Assembly (NCBI GenBank): GCA_016930635.1
Contig: JAFGGI010000013.1
Location: 1 to 57,249 of the forward strand
Direction of reading: 5' to 3'
DNA: 57,249 nucleotides
DNA from: Sedimentisphaerales bacterium
GTDB taxonomy: Bacteria > Planctomycetota > Phycisphaerae > Sedimentisphaerales > UBA12454
Within the stretch, counting starts at the first letter, position 1. The number at the start of each line of letters is the position of its first letter. Below the pieces are notes generated by a model that was not told the DNA's origin, ran no database searches, and worked only from the letters and a program-made list of their open reading frames with translations. The position numbers and the translations under genes were made by a program. Shown in pieces: positions 1 through 6,928 of the stretch.

Positions 1-61
1 GAAATAAGTGAAAAACTAAAAGTGAATAGTGAAAAGTTATGGAGCCGCCTTTGGCGGGGAA

Positions 62-155
62 TTTTAATGCTTTTTTAAACGCTGATTCATAACATGGTTA
101 TCAGTTATCGGTTATCAGAAACGCTGATACCTATGGCACAAGTACCTATGGCATA
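62..155. repeat. short direct repeats at the window edge
   Basis: An 11-bp unit, TACCTATGGCA, occurs at 128-138 and again at 143-153. AACGCTGAT also occurs twice (about 78 and 120), and TTATCAG or TTATCGG is repeated between them. No gene is visible in the first 202 bases. The repeats look like intergenic degenerate sequence and I assign no function. Confidence 0.4.
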
Positions 156-202
156 AATTACGTTGAACTAAAAACAGGTAAACGGGCACGGGTTATTTCC
201 GG

Positions 203-1282
203 TTATTCCCTATTTATTCTGCGATTAAGGAGATTTATATTTTCTTGAAGACGCGCATAAAATATTTCGGCCTCATTAGTATCAAGGTTTTCGATTAATC
301 CTATTGCCTCTCTTATTGTTTTCTTTGCTTTATCATATTGCTTCCTTTCAACATATATCCCTGCAAGATTGTTTAAGATTCCTGCGACACCCATTTTTCC
401 TTTAGGCGTAGAAGTCTTACAGTATTTTAATGCTTTTTTATATAACATCTCTGCTTTGGCGAACTCATCAATTTTCACCAATTTGTTGGCAACGTTGTTA
501 CACGCTGCAATTACTGCTTCTGGAATGTCTGCAAAATCTTTTTCAAATAAACCGAAGTATTTTTCTAAATCTTCTAATGAAAGTTCGATCAAGTCATCAA
601 TAATATTTTTGCCTACTACATATTCTTTCTTCGCCTCTTTTGTATCTGGGTATTCGACACGTTCCCTTTTAAATATTTTCATCCGTACTCTAGAAAAAAC
701 AACTACAAGCAAGTATAAAACACCTAAGGCTAAAAACACATACCTAAGAATTAGAATTTTATAAAATATTCCCATAAGGCTAACAATTAGAATAATAATG
801 TCTGCGACACAACATACTCGAAAATCTTCATTGTTGCCTGAGATAATAGAAAGCCAGAAAAAGAATATTCCTTTCCAATCAAAACCAGCACCTAATATCT
901 GCTCTGCGCGCAAGGTCATTTTCTTTCGTTGTTTATCAGGAAGTTTGTTACCTATGCTCATAACCGCAATATAAGATTTACCATCAAAGTAATCAGATAT
1001 ATGACGCTCTATCACGCCCTGAGTTGTACAATCATATAAATATCCTTCTTTGCCAAACGTAGCACAATGGCTCCAAATCCCTGGCCCGGTGTAATACATA
1101 ACTGCCCAACTCATTATAGAACCAGCCGTATGAACAAACAGTATGTCACCTGGTTTGCATTTTTCTAACTTAGGGAGTAAGGAAGGTTCTGCCAATACGG
1201 CATTATATTTGTGAATTGATTCTAAACCATATATACCTTTTTGGTTCTTGTATTTGAGGTAATCTATTAATGCAAAGATCAT
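203..1282 (-). CDS. YiiX/NlpC-P60-like permuted cysteine hydrolase with TPR tail
   Basis: The 359-aa product has three parts. Residues 40-165 resemble the YiiX/YebB-type permuted NlpC/P60 (papain-like) fold: a PGDILF start, a His in WSHCATF (H72), and a later Cys pair in RVCCVADI (C157-C158) where this family has its C-S-E-L-V nucleophile motif. Residues about 135-200 contain two or three hydrophobic segments. Residues about 240-350 are amphipathic helices of TPR type (ALKYCK, ILNNLAGIYVERKQYDKA). The likely role is amide or thioester hydrolysis at the membrane; the substrate is unknown. The ribosome-binding site is weak (AGGTC, about 11 nt from the ATG). The gene is followed on the same strand by nothing in the window and is preceded by two membrane-protein genes that may share its function. 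Confidence 0.6.
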   Translation of the reverse strand: MIFALIDYLKYKNQKGIYGLESIHKYNAVLAEPSLLPKLEKCKPGDILFVHTAGSIMSWAVMYYTGPGIWSHCATFGKEGYLYDCTTQGVIERHISDYFDGKSYIAVMSIGNKLPDKQRKKMTLRAEQILGAGFDWKGIFFFWLSIISGNNEDFRVCCVADIIILIVSLMGIFYKILILRYVFLALGVLYLLVVVFSRVRMKIFKRERVEYPDTKEAKKEYVVGKNIIDDLIELSLEDLEKYFGLFEKDFADIPEAVIAACNNVANKLVKIDEFAKAEMLYKKALKYCKTSTPKGKMGVAGILNNLAGIYVERKQYDKAKKTIREAIGLIENLDTNEAEIFYARLQENINLLNRRINRE

Positions 1283-1418
1283 GACTTAAATTGACCTGTA
1301 AAAGCAAAATATGCCTCCAGAGAAGACAGAGGGCGTTTATCTATTTTAAAATTTTGCTTTGTCATTTTGTTTTTTAATTTTTGGTATTTAATATCTCATC
1401 GATACTTTTTATGATTTG

Positions 1419-1961
1419 TTAGCTAGCAATGGGAGTTGTTAATAGAGGAGAAAACAAACTGATACCACCAAAAATTACACCTGCAATAAAGCTGACACCA
1501 GAAAGGTATCCGAAAAAATACGGCCACTTTTCAGATTCTGTTCTGGTACTATCATTTTCGTTGAGCTGTGTAAAAGATATTTTTGTTGTATAATAATTTC
1601 CAACATCGTTTCTCCAGTTATCAAAAAACGATTTTGCCATATGAGTTAAAAAGGTGCGCAAGATGCCAATGCAAATTAATCCTATGGCAAAACAGCATAA
1701 TGATATTCGTACGGCAATAAGACCCCTAACTGTTTCTGAAGAACCCATGAAACCCAATACGGCGCCTGCGCCACCAGCATTTACATAAAACAGATACTTC
1801 ATGATTTCATCCGCATGTTTTGTATAAAAGCCATGAAGCTCACTCCATCTGTCAGAAATAACTTTATTACGTCGCTCAATCTCTTCAGGTTTAACACAAT
1901 CATAATAGAAATCCATGTTTTTTTCTGGTTTCTGTCTCCCAGCTTTTTGCTCTTCAGCCAT
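1419..1961 (-). CDS. small membrane protein with ISDRW motif
   Basis: A 180-aa protein with a soluble charged N-terminus (about 1-50), three hydrophobic segments (about 52-72, 80-105 and 150-175) and a polar loop between the last two. I do not recognise the family. VISDRWSELH (residues 34-43) has a counterpart, QISDRWFTLH, in the next gene upstream, though that copy lies between membrane segments. The ATG is well supported by AGGAG seven bases upstream. The gene lies 21 bp from its upstream neighbour on the same strand, so the two are probably one transcript. Function unknown. Confidence 0.65.
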   Translation of the reverse strand: MAEEQKAGRQKPEKNMDFYYDCVKPEEIERRNKVISDRWSELHGFYTKHADEIMKYLFYVNAGGAGAVLGFMGSSETVRGLIAVRISLCCFAIGLICIGILRTFLTHMAKSFFDNWRNDVGNYYTTKISFTQLNENDSTRTESEKWPYFFGYLSGVSFIAGVIFGGISLFSPLLTTPIAS

Positions 1962-1982
1962 TATTTTCTCCTTGTTTTGCTA

Positions 1983-2567
1983 TTAAGGTTCACCAGTAGA
2001 TAAAAGTGGAGGGAATGGATCTCGCATTTTAGTCATAAGCACTATAAGTGAGATTATAATATGTATCATAATGATGATAATAGGAGTCAATATACGTATT
2101 GTCATACAACATGAAAAACCAAATGCACTTATAAATAACAGTATATAGACGGGAGATGATAGAGCAAAGTTGAGAATGAGATCTTTCTTTTTATATCGAC
2201 CTTTGTTGAAACTTTCAATAACAGTGGCTTCCATGGTTTCAGCAGCTTGCTGTTCGTTAAAATGCCGAATGACCATCCTATGCAAGGTGAACCATCTATC
2301 TGAAATTTGCTGTAATTTCTTGCGTCGTACATAGAAGAGACTTGTCAATATAATTAGTACAGATATCTCAAACATGAAGGAGTAAGGTTTCAGAAGGAAC
2401 TCATCTGCCTTGTCGTTACGAAGTATGGCAAACCCTAAAGCTCCGAGTACTACTACAGCAAAATTAAGAATTATATCTCTCTCTCGTTTTTCCGTATCGA
2501 TTTCTTGCCGTGTTTGAATAAAATATTTTGTCTCAAAGTCATTCATAAAATCCTCTCGTTTATTCAT
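1983..2567 (-). CDS. four-TM membrane protein with ISDRW motif
   Basis: I place the start at 2567 because AGGAG lies nine bases upstream of that ATG, giving 194 aa. Starts at 2600 (GGGGG close by) and 2546 are alternatives. The open frame runs further upstream to 2765, but only through palindromic repeats, and that extension is implausible. The protein has a charged N-terminus, a first TM pair (the second segment around FMFEISVLIILTSLFYV), the motif QISDRWFTLH, then a second TM pair near the C-terminus. It shares ISDRWxxLH with the following gene, 21 bp away. No family recognised; a paired membrane complex is an inference from motif and adjacency. Confidence 0.6.
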   Translation of the reverse strand: MNKREDFMNDFETKYFIQTRQEIDTEKRERDIILNFAVVVLGALGFAILRNDKADEFLLKPYSFMFEISVLIILTSLFYVRRKKLQQISDRWFTLHRMVIRHFNEQQAAETMEATVIESFNKGRYKKKDLILNFALSSPVYILLFISAFGFSCCMTIRILTPIIIIMIHIIISLIVLMTKMRDPFPPLLSTGEP

Positions 2568-2782
2568 TTTTTTTATCTCCTGTGATTTATCCTCTTCCAT
2601 TTTACCCCCGCACCGGACAAAACGGAATAAAAAAATGGTGCGGGACAAGCGTTTTTTTAGGGTATATGGGGAGAAAGGTGCGAAAGGTGAGAAGGGTTTG
2701 AAAGGTGTGAAGGATGGCAGAAATACCCCCCCGGCACAGGTCCGGGGGCTAAACGATAAAAGCAACCCCGCCCACAGGTGGC

Positions 2783-2852
2783 GGGGCTAAACGCGTTGTG
2801 TGTGCACATATCATTTTCAGGAAACTCCCGAATAAATTCGAGGGCTAAATAT
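2783..2852. repeat. 70-bp repeat unit, copy 1
   Basis: A 70-bp block running from GGGGCTAA to GGGCTAAATAT. It matches 3310-3379 over the same length with only three differences. It contains the purine/pyrimidine stretch GTTGTGTGTGCACATATC and a GAATAAATTC hairpin, which is imperfect in this copy. Confidence 0.9.
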
Positions 2853-2890
2853 ATTAACCCCGTCATGCGGAGATGACGGGGCTAAACAAA

Positions 2891-2946
2891 CCCCGCCATA
2901 GTCCTCCGTCGTTAAAACTATGGAGGATAAATGATGGCGGGGCTAA
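2891..2946. repeat. 56-bp nested-hairpin element, copy 1
   Basis: The first of three identical 56-bp copies. The outer stem is CCCCGCCAT (2891-2899) with ATGGCGGGG (2934-2942). The inner stem is TCCTCC (2902-2907) with GGAGGA (2922-2927). The element ends in GGCTAA like the other family A hairpins. Confidence 0.93.
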
Positions 2947-3160
2947 TCGAGATTGCCGCGGCCTTCGGCCTCGCAATGACGTGGATTCCCAATTGAGTTG
3001 GGAATGACAAGGTGAGATTCTTCGGCGATGGTTCAGAATGACAATGAGATTGCCGCGCTGCGCCCCTAAGGGGCAAGCTCGCAATGACGAATAACCGGTG
3101 GTAAAACCGGGGGCTAAATATAAAAAGAGACCCCCGTCGCAAGCAACGGGGCTAAACAAA

Positions 3161-3216
3161 CCCCGCCATAGTCCTCCGTCGTTAAAACTATGGAGGATAA
3201 ATGATGGCGGGGCTAA
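3161..3216. repeat. 56-bp nested-hairpin element, copy 2
   Basis: Identical to 2891-2946. It opens a roughly 140-bp segment that recurs 254-255 bp downstream, including a CGACACGTCG hairpin and a family B hairpin. Confidence 0.93.
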
Positions 3217-3309
3217 ACGATAAAAGCAACCCCGCGACACGTCGTGGGGCTAAACGATTTGGATTCCCAACAAGAACGGGAATGACAAAAGCCCCCCACC
3301 GCAGGGGTG

Positions 3310-3379
3310 GGGGCTAAACGTGTTGTGTGTGCACATATCATTTTCAGGAAACCCCCGAATAAATTCGGGGGCTAAATAT
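3310..3379. repeat. 70-bp repeat unit, copy 2
   Basis: Copy of 2783-2852. Here the internal hairpin is perfect: CCCCCGAAT, AA, ATTCGGGGG. What lies between this unit and the following 56-bp element differs from the first occurrence. Confidence 0.9.
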
Positions 3380-3414
3380 TTTTGGATTCCCCTTTTCATG
3401 GGAATGACACAAAC

Positions 3415-3470
3415 CCCCGCCATAGTCCTCCGTCGTTAAAACTATGGAGGATAAATGATGGCGGGGCTAA
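3415..3470. repeat. 56-bp nested-hairpin element, copy 3
   Basis: Identical to the copies at 2891 and 3161. It is followed by the same CGACACGTCG hairpin (3490) and family B hairpin (3514) that follow copy 2. Confidence 0.93.
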
Positions 3471-3595
3471 TCGATTAAAATCAACCCCACGACACGTCGT
3501 GGGGCTAAACGATTTGGATTCCCAACAAGAACGGGAATGACACAAACCCCCCGCCACAGGTGCGGGGGCTAAATGATTAATGAAACAATTTTTTT

Positions 3596-3750
3596 AAGAA
3601 CAATATCAGTTCCATACCAGTAGTAAAAGTATACAGCAGGGGATAACCTGGTAGTGGAGGTATCGAGTAATGGATGCGTCACTTCGTAAGAAAGCAGCAA
3701 TTCAGGAAATTATTTTCTATTTATTTCAAAAGTTTTTGCCAAAGAAATAG
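3596..3750 (+). pseudogene. truncated 5' copy of the GLUG-repeat gene with its leader
   Basis: Bases 3596-3669 align without gaps to the 74-bp leader at 4868-4941 (about 76% identity by eye). The following ATG (3670) opens MDASLRK, exactly as in the intact gene at 4942. The frame then diverges and stops after 26 residues (TAG at 3748-3750), in the middle of what would be the signal peptide. GGAGG is still present. A gene-sized insert, the pseudopilin gene, separates this relic from the intact gene. I read it as a decayed partial duplication. A translated 26-residue peptide is possible but unsupported. Confidence 0.75.
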
Positions 3751-3843
3751 CCAACTTGAACAGGTAAGAACCTCCGAAGTCCCCTGGCGGATATTGTGGT
3801 TATATCTGCAGCTTATATTGTTTTTTGCGAAGGGAGCAGTATC

Positions 3844-4773
3844 GTGAAAAGGAAAAGAGAAAAATCTGGTTTTACGTTAGTTGAATTGCTGGTGGTAATT
3901 GCGGTTATCGCCCTTTTGCTGGCGATACTCATCCCTGCCATGCATAAGGCGAAGGAGACTGCAAGGCGAGTTGTTTGTGCTACCCATGTTCGGCAAATTG
4001 GTGCGGGCATAGCGGTATATGCTGAGAATAACGATGGTGTACTGCCTTGGTATGGAGGAGTAGATCCGAGTTTTAAATCGCCGTTTACTTGCAAGATAGA
4101 TATTCCTTATAACCCGGCGGGAGATTGTCCCAAGGACAAGGAAGGGCATCCGTTCCTTGCATATCGTGATACGGCTCCCGGCGTTTTGCCGGACGGCAGC
4201 CTCAGGCCTTTCAGGCTGGCCTGTCTATATGCGGCTGGTATTATCGATGAGCCAAAGTTATTCTATTGTCCATCCGAGACACAGCCAAGGTATTTGTATA
4301 AGAATTACATTGACCCATTGCCGCCGAATACAAGCAAGGAATGGGGTACGTTGCCGCAGAAAATCAATACAGGCCCTGACGCTCATGGTAATCAGTGGGT
4401 ACGTACCGGATATACTTATTATCCTACGAGTCCGAAGACGCCGATGAATCTTCTTTGGCAGGCGCCTGCTTATACGGCCAGGAAGTTCGACGATATTGAT
4501 GAGATGATACCATATTTGTCAGACCGTATCTGGAAAAGAGACGATCCGGTCGGCATGCCTCCGGATATAATGAGACAATACCCGAAACCATTTGCTCACC
4601 GGATGGGTGGTGTTTATTCGGTAAATGCTCTGTGGAAGGATGGTCATACGGTTTTCTACAGGAACCAGGATGCTTTTAGTCATGATAAGTGGGAACCATT
4701 TGAACTTGGTCAAGTGGAATATCCGGTATTCTTCTATAAGACGTATCGTATAATTGGAGGTATGGACAGGTAA
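3844..4773 (+). CDS. type II secretion-type pseudopilin (H-Xn-DG protein)
   Basis: 309 aa from a GTG start at 3844, preferred over the upstream ATG because GGGAG lies nine bases before it and the pilin leader then starts normally. The short basic leader ends in G9, followed by F10-T-L-V-E, the prepilin peptidase site with the conserved Glu at +5 and a roughly 20-residue hydrophobic helix. The C-terminal part has a His and a late DG (AHRMGG then WKDGHT), a looser spacing of the H-X9-DG signature typical of planctomycete pseudopilins. The protein should be cleaved by a prepilin peptidase and assembled in the inner membrane. It stands alone between a relic and a GLUG gene, without other secretion genes. 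A good terminator follows. Confidence 0.85.
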   Translation: MKRKREKSGFTLVELLVVIAVIALLLAILIPAMHKAKETARRVVCATHVRQIGAGIAVYAENNDGVLPWYGGVDPSFKSPFTCKIDIPYNPAGDCPKDKEGHPFLAYRDTAPGVLPDGSLRPFRLACLYAAGIIDEPKLFYCPSETQPRYLYKNYIDPLPPNTSKEWGTLPQKINTGPDAHGNQWVRTGYTYYPTSPKTPMNLLWQAPAYTARKFDDIDEMIPYLSDRIWKRDDPVGMPPDIMRQYPKPFAHRMGGVYSVNALWKDGHTVFYRNQDAFSHDKWEPFELGQVEYPVFFYKTYRIIGGMDR

Positions 4774-4805
4774 CCTGCAGTGCTTAAACGCGGTTGATTT
4801 GAACG

Positions 4806-4847
4806 GCCGGCGGCTGTTGTAATGATGGCTGCCGGCTGATTTTATTT
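4806..4847 (+). terminator. intrinsic terminator after the pseudopilin gene
   Basis: GCCGGCGGC (4806-4814) pairs with GCTGCCGGC (4828-4836), nine pairs with one G-U. A T-rich tail, TGATTTTATTTTTA, follows. It lies 33 bp past the pseudopilin stop. Confidence 0.75.
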
Positions 4848-4867
4848 TTATAAATATTTTATTTTTC

Positions 4868-4941
4868 AAGAACAAACTCAGAACAAGGCCAGTAGTAGAA
4901 GAGTATAACCGGGGATAATCTGGTAGCGGAGGTTCTGAGTA
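4868..4941 (+). promoter_or_regulatory. candidate structured leader over the GLUG-gene RBS
   Basis: CTCAGAAC (4877-4884) is the perfect reverse complement of GTTCTGAG (4932-4939). That 3' arm fills the space between the Shine-Dalgarno sequence GGAGG (4928-4932) and the ATG at 4942. An inner CCAG (4889-4892) pairs with CTGG (4920-4923), and a G-rich GGGGATAA loop lies between. The inner pairing is kept in the decayed copy at 3596-3669, where the flanking A-U pair becomes G-U here. The outer pairing is lost there. This could gate translation; no known class was recognised. Confidence 0.45.
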
Positions 4942-6537
4942 ATGGACGCGTCACTTCGTAAAGCACTGGCCGTTTGGGGGATTGTTTTTCTTTCATTTTC
5001 AAGCGTTTTTGCCTATTCCGGCGGGTCGGGTGAGCCGAACGATCCATACAGAATAGGCACAGTTGCCGACTGGCAGGAATTCATGAATGATTATCAAGCA
5101 TGGGATGAGCATTATATCCTGATTAATGACTTGGATTTGAATGGTGTTGAACTGAAACCGGTAGGCCATTACTACGAAAGATTTGAAGGAGTTTTTAACG
5201 GTAACGGTCATTTGATATCAAATTTGACTATCTACAATAAATACGATGGTCGTGTAGGCCTTTTTGGGTGCATAGGTCCAAACAGCGTGGTAAAAGACCT
5301 GGGTGTTGAGGATGCTGATATAACTGGTATGAGTGCGTTAGGTGCTCTGGTGGGGATTAATGCTGGGGGCAAGATAGTAGATTGTTACAGCACGGGTTCA
5401 ATAAAGAATTCTTGTTCTAGTCACGGCGGTTATGTCGGCGGTTTGGTGGGATACAGTGATGGGGGCAGTATAATAAACTGTTATAGTGATTGTATCGTTG
5501 AGGGTCTTTATTGGGTCGGCGGATTAGTCGGATATAATGGAAGCAATATAACTAACTGTTACAGTACAGGAACGGTTAGCGGAGAATGGGGTATCGGCGG
5601 CTTAGTAGGCATAACAAACTCTAACAGTATTGTAACAAACTGTTACAGTACCGTAACAGTTACTAAAGGAGGTATTGTTGGTGGTCTGGTGGGTGGTAAT
5701 GGCGGTATTATAAGAAACTGCTATAGCAATGGAGTTGTTAGTGGTGATATTTGTGTTGGCGGTTTGGCGGGAAGTAATGATGGTATTATAGGAAACTGTT
5801 ACAGTGCCAGAACAGTGGACGGCAATGATATTGTTGGCGGACTGGTTGGGTACCATTTTAGTGAAAAATATGACGGTCAGTGTATAGCTGTAATTGAGAA
5901 TTGTTATGCAGCGGGGGAGGTTATTGGAGACAGTAATGTCGGTGGATTAGTAGGATATAATACCGAATCGAATGATATTGCTGCCAGTTTTTGGGATATA
6001 GAGACGAGCGGGCAGATGACAAGTGCGGGGGGGACGGGATTGCCTACTGCCCAGATGCAGGATATAGATACATTTCTAAATGCAGGATGGGATTTTGTCG
6101 GTGAAACAGCTAACGGCACAGAAGATATATGGACGATATGTGATGGATTTACTTATCCGGTATTCGACTGGCAAAACGCTGTAGTCCAGACAGATGTGCG
6201 TATAGTTCCGCGAGTAATCAATCGTGCAAGCCGTGTGCAAAGAATAATAGCCAGGATAAAACTGCCGGCAGGGATAACTAAAGATGATGTGGGTGAAGAG
6301 CATTTTGTATTGTTCCCTGCCGATGCGGAGGAGGGCATCGAGGCTGTATGGCAGCGTGCATATCCATGGCGGGGCGGGGACGTCAGAGTAATTGCGATGT
6401 TCAGCAAGGAAGAATTGATGGAACTTATACCTGACAATGGCAGGGTAGAACTGCAGGTTGTCGGTGAACTTAATACCGGCCAGTTTCTATGCGGCCAAAG
6501 CAGTGTTCATATAATCGGCAGAGGCCGGGGAAAATAA
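4942..6537 (+). CDS. secreted GLUG-repeat protein
   Basis: 531 aa with a Sec signal peptide (about 1-24, ending VFA) and a mature start YSGGSGEPNDPY, a common opening in planctomycete surface proteins. Residues about 100-340 hold roughly nine GLUG repeats of about 25 residues, each of the form VGGLVGYN followed by NCYSTGTV, expected to fold as a beta-helix-like stalk. The end of the array has FWDIETSGQ, usual for this family. Residues about 400-531 form a separate beta-rich domain of unknown role. A surface or adhesive function is inferred. The start is fixed by GGAGG nine bases upstream and sits inside a potentially regulatory hairpin leader. A truncated paralogue of its 5' end lies 1,272 bp upstream. 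Confidence 0.8.
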   Translation: MDASLRKALAVWGIVFLSFSSVFAYSGGSGEPNDPYRIGTVADWQEFMNDYQAWDEHYILINDLDLNGVELKPVGHYYERFEGVFNGNGHLISNLTIYNKYDGRVGLFGCIGPNSVVKDLGVEDADITGMSALGALVGINAGGKIVDCYSTGSIKNSCSSHGGYVGGLVGYSDGGSIINCYSDCIVEGLYWVGGLVGYNGSNITNCYSTGTVSGEWGIGGLVGITNSNSIVTNCYSTVTVTKGGIVGGLVGGNGGIIRNCYSNGVVSGDICVGGLAGSNDGIIGNCYSARTVDGNDIVGGLVGYHFSEKYDGQCIAVIENCYAAGEVIGDSNVGGLVGYNTESNDIAASFWDIETSGQMTSAGGTGLPTAQMQDIDTFLNAGWDFVGETANGTEDIWTICDGFTYPVFDWQNAVVQTDVRIVPRVINRASRVQRIIARIKLPAGITKDDVGEEHFVLFPADAEEGIEAVWQRAYPWRGGDVRVIAMFSKEELMELIPDNGRVELQVVGELNTGQFLCGQSSVHIIGRGRGK

Positions 6538-6632
6538 GATTAAAATTTAAAGCTAAAAGTGAACAGTTTAGTTCACAGTTTACAGTTATTGGTTATCAGT
6601 GAATCAGGAGACCAGGAAGTGGATATCAGGAT

Positions 6633-6728
6633 GAGATTGCCGCGGTGATTTTCAATCACCTCGCAATGACATCCCCGGCACAGGCCTTCGATAAATCTTC
6701 GGACGGGCACGCAGGTCCGGGGGCTAAG
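6633..6728. repeat. dispersed palindromic repeats (families C and A)
   Basis: A family C element (6633-6670) has the stem GGTGATT/AATCACC between GATTGCCGC and CTCGCAATGAC. It is followed by a longer C-rich/G-rich family A-like unit ending in CCGGGGGCTAAGC. The elements match those of the 2.6-3.6 kb array. The remaining bases of this spacer before 6790 hold nothing I can name. Confidence 0.8.
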
Positions 6729-6795
6729 CAAGACCATAACGGTGCTTAAGGCCCTATAATTACGTATTTTACGGTGCTGAAAGGGCGTTTTTTGC

Positions 6796-6823
6796 TTGCA
6801 ATTTGGACAGAATCTGGTATAAT
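6796..6823 (+). promoter_or_regulatory. sigma-70-type promoter for the RCC1 operon
   Basis: TTGCAA (6796-6801), a 16-bp spacer, then a consensus TATAAT (6818-6823). Transcription would start near 6830, about 100 bases before the first RCC1 gene, leaving room for the folded leader. The same bases could be the old promoter of a REP/RAYT-type element. Confidence 0.55.
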
Positions 6824-6837
6824 ATCGCAAGAGTGGG

Positions 6838-6900
6838 GTCAGGTAGGAAATTCGTGCAACTATTGTATAGTTACAAATAGGCAGTCCCTATGGACCTGAG
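6838..6900 (+). promoter_or_regulatory. candidate three-way-junction leader RNA or REP-like relic
   Basis: Three helices can be drawn. P1 is TCAGGT (6839-6844) with ACCTGA (6894-6899). P2 is AACTAT (6858-6863), TGT, ATAGTT (6867-6872). P3 is ATAGG (6877-6881), CAGTC, CCTAT (6887-6891). They sit between a good promoter and the Shine-Dalgarno of the RCC1 operon. GTGGGGTCAGGT at the 5' side also resembles sequence seen around REP-associated transposases, so a decayed mobile palindrome is an alternative. Confidence 0.4.
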
Positions 6901-6928
6901 AAAAATTTATTAGCAGGAGGGCAATAAA

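Larger units (their letters stand above)
2604..3573. repeat. array of about 20 palindromic elements, three families
   Basis: This 970-bp gene-free stretch is almost entirely hairpins. Family A has a C-rich 5' arm, a short loop and a G-rich 3' arm followed by GGCTAAA (for example at 2729, 2764, 2855, 3131, 3230, 3290, 3484, 3545). Family B is GGATTCCC, a short loop, then GGGAATGACA (2982, 3259, 3382, 3514). Family C is GATTGCCGCG, a variable stem, then CTCGCAATGAC (2950 and 3046). Stems differ from copy to copy while the flanks stay constant. Long open frames on the minus strand here are repeat readthrough, not genes. Confidence 0.9.

Noticed and set aside
2922-2946. GGAGG-ATAA-ATG inside each 56-bp element as a mini-gene start
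   Set aside because: The SD-ATG is a by-product of the inner stem, and the three downstream frames diverge and are short.
2657-3240. Long minus-strand reading frames across the palindrome array
   Set aside because: They repeat RLAP and SPV-type motifs wherever the hairpins repeat, have no ribosome-binding site, and result from stop-poor G+C-rich palindromes.
2604-3573. The array as a CRISPR
   Set aside because: Repeats are palindromes of three different families with irregular spacing and variable stems; there is no constant repeat with unique same-length spacers and no cas genes.
4868-4941. TPP riboswitch, because of GGATAATCTGG and AGCG
   Set aside because: The CUGAGA motif and the rest of the aptamer are missing, and the downstream gene is not thiamin-related.
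6838-6900. Hammerhead ribozyme, from CCTGAGAAAA and the junction shape
   Set aside because: The core CUGANGA and GAAA spacing and the cleavage triplet do not line up with the three helices.
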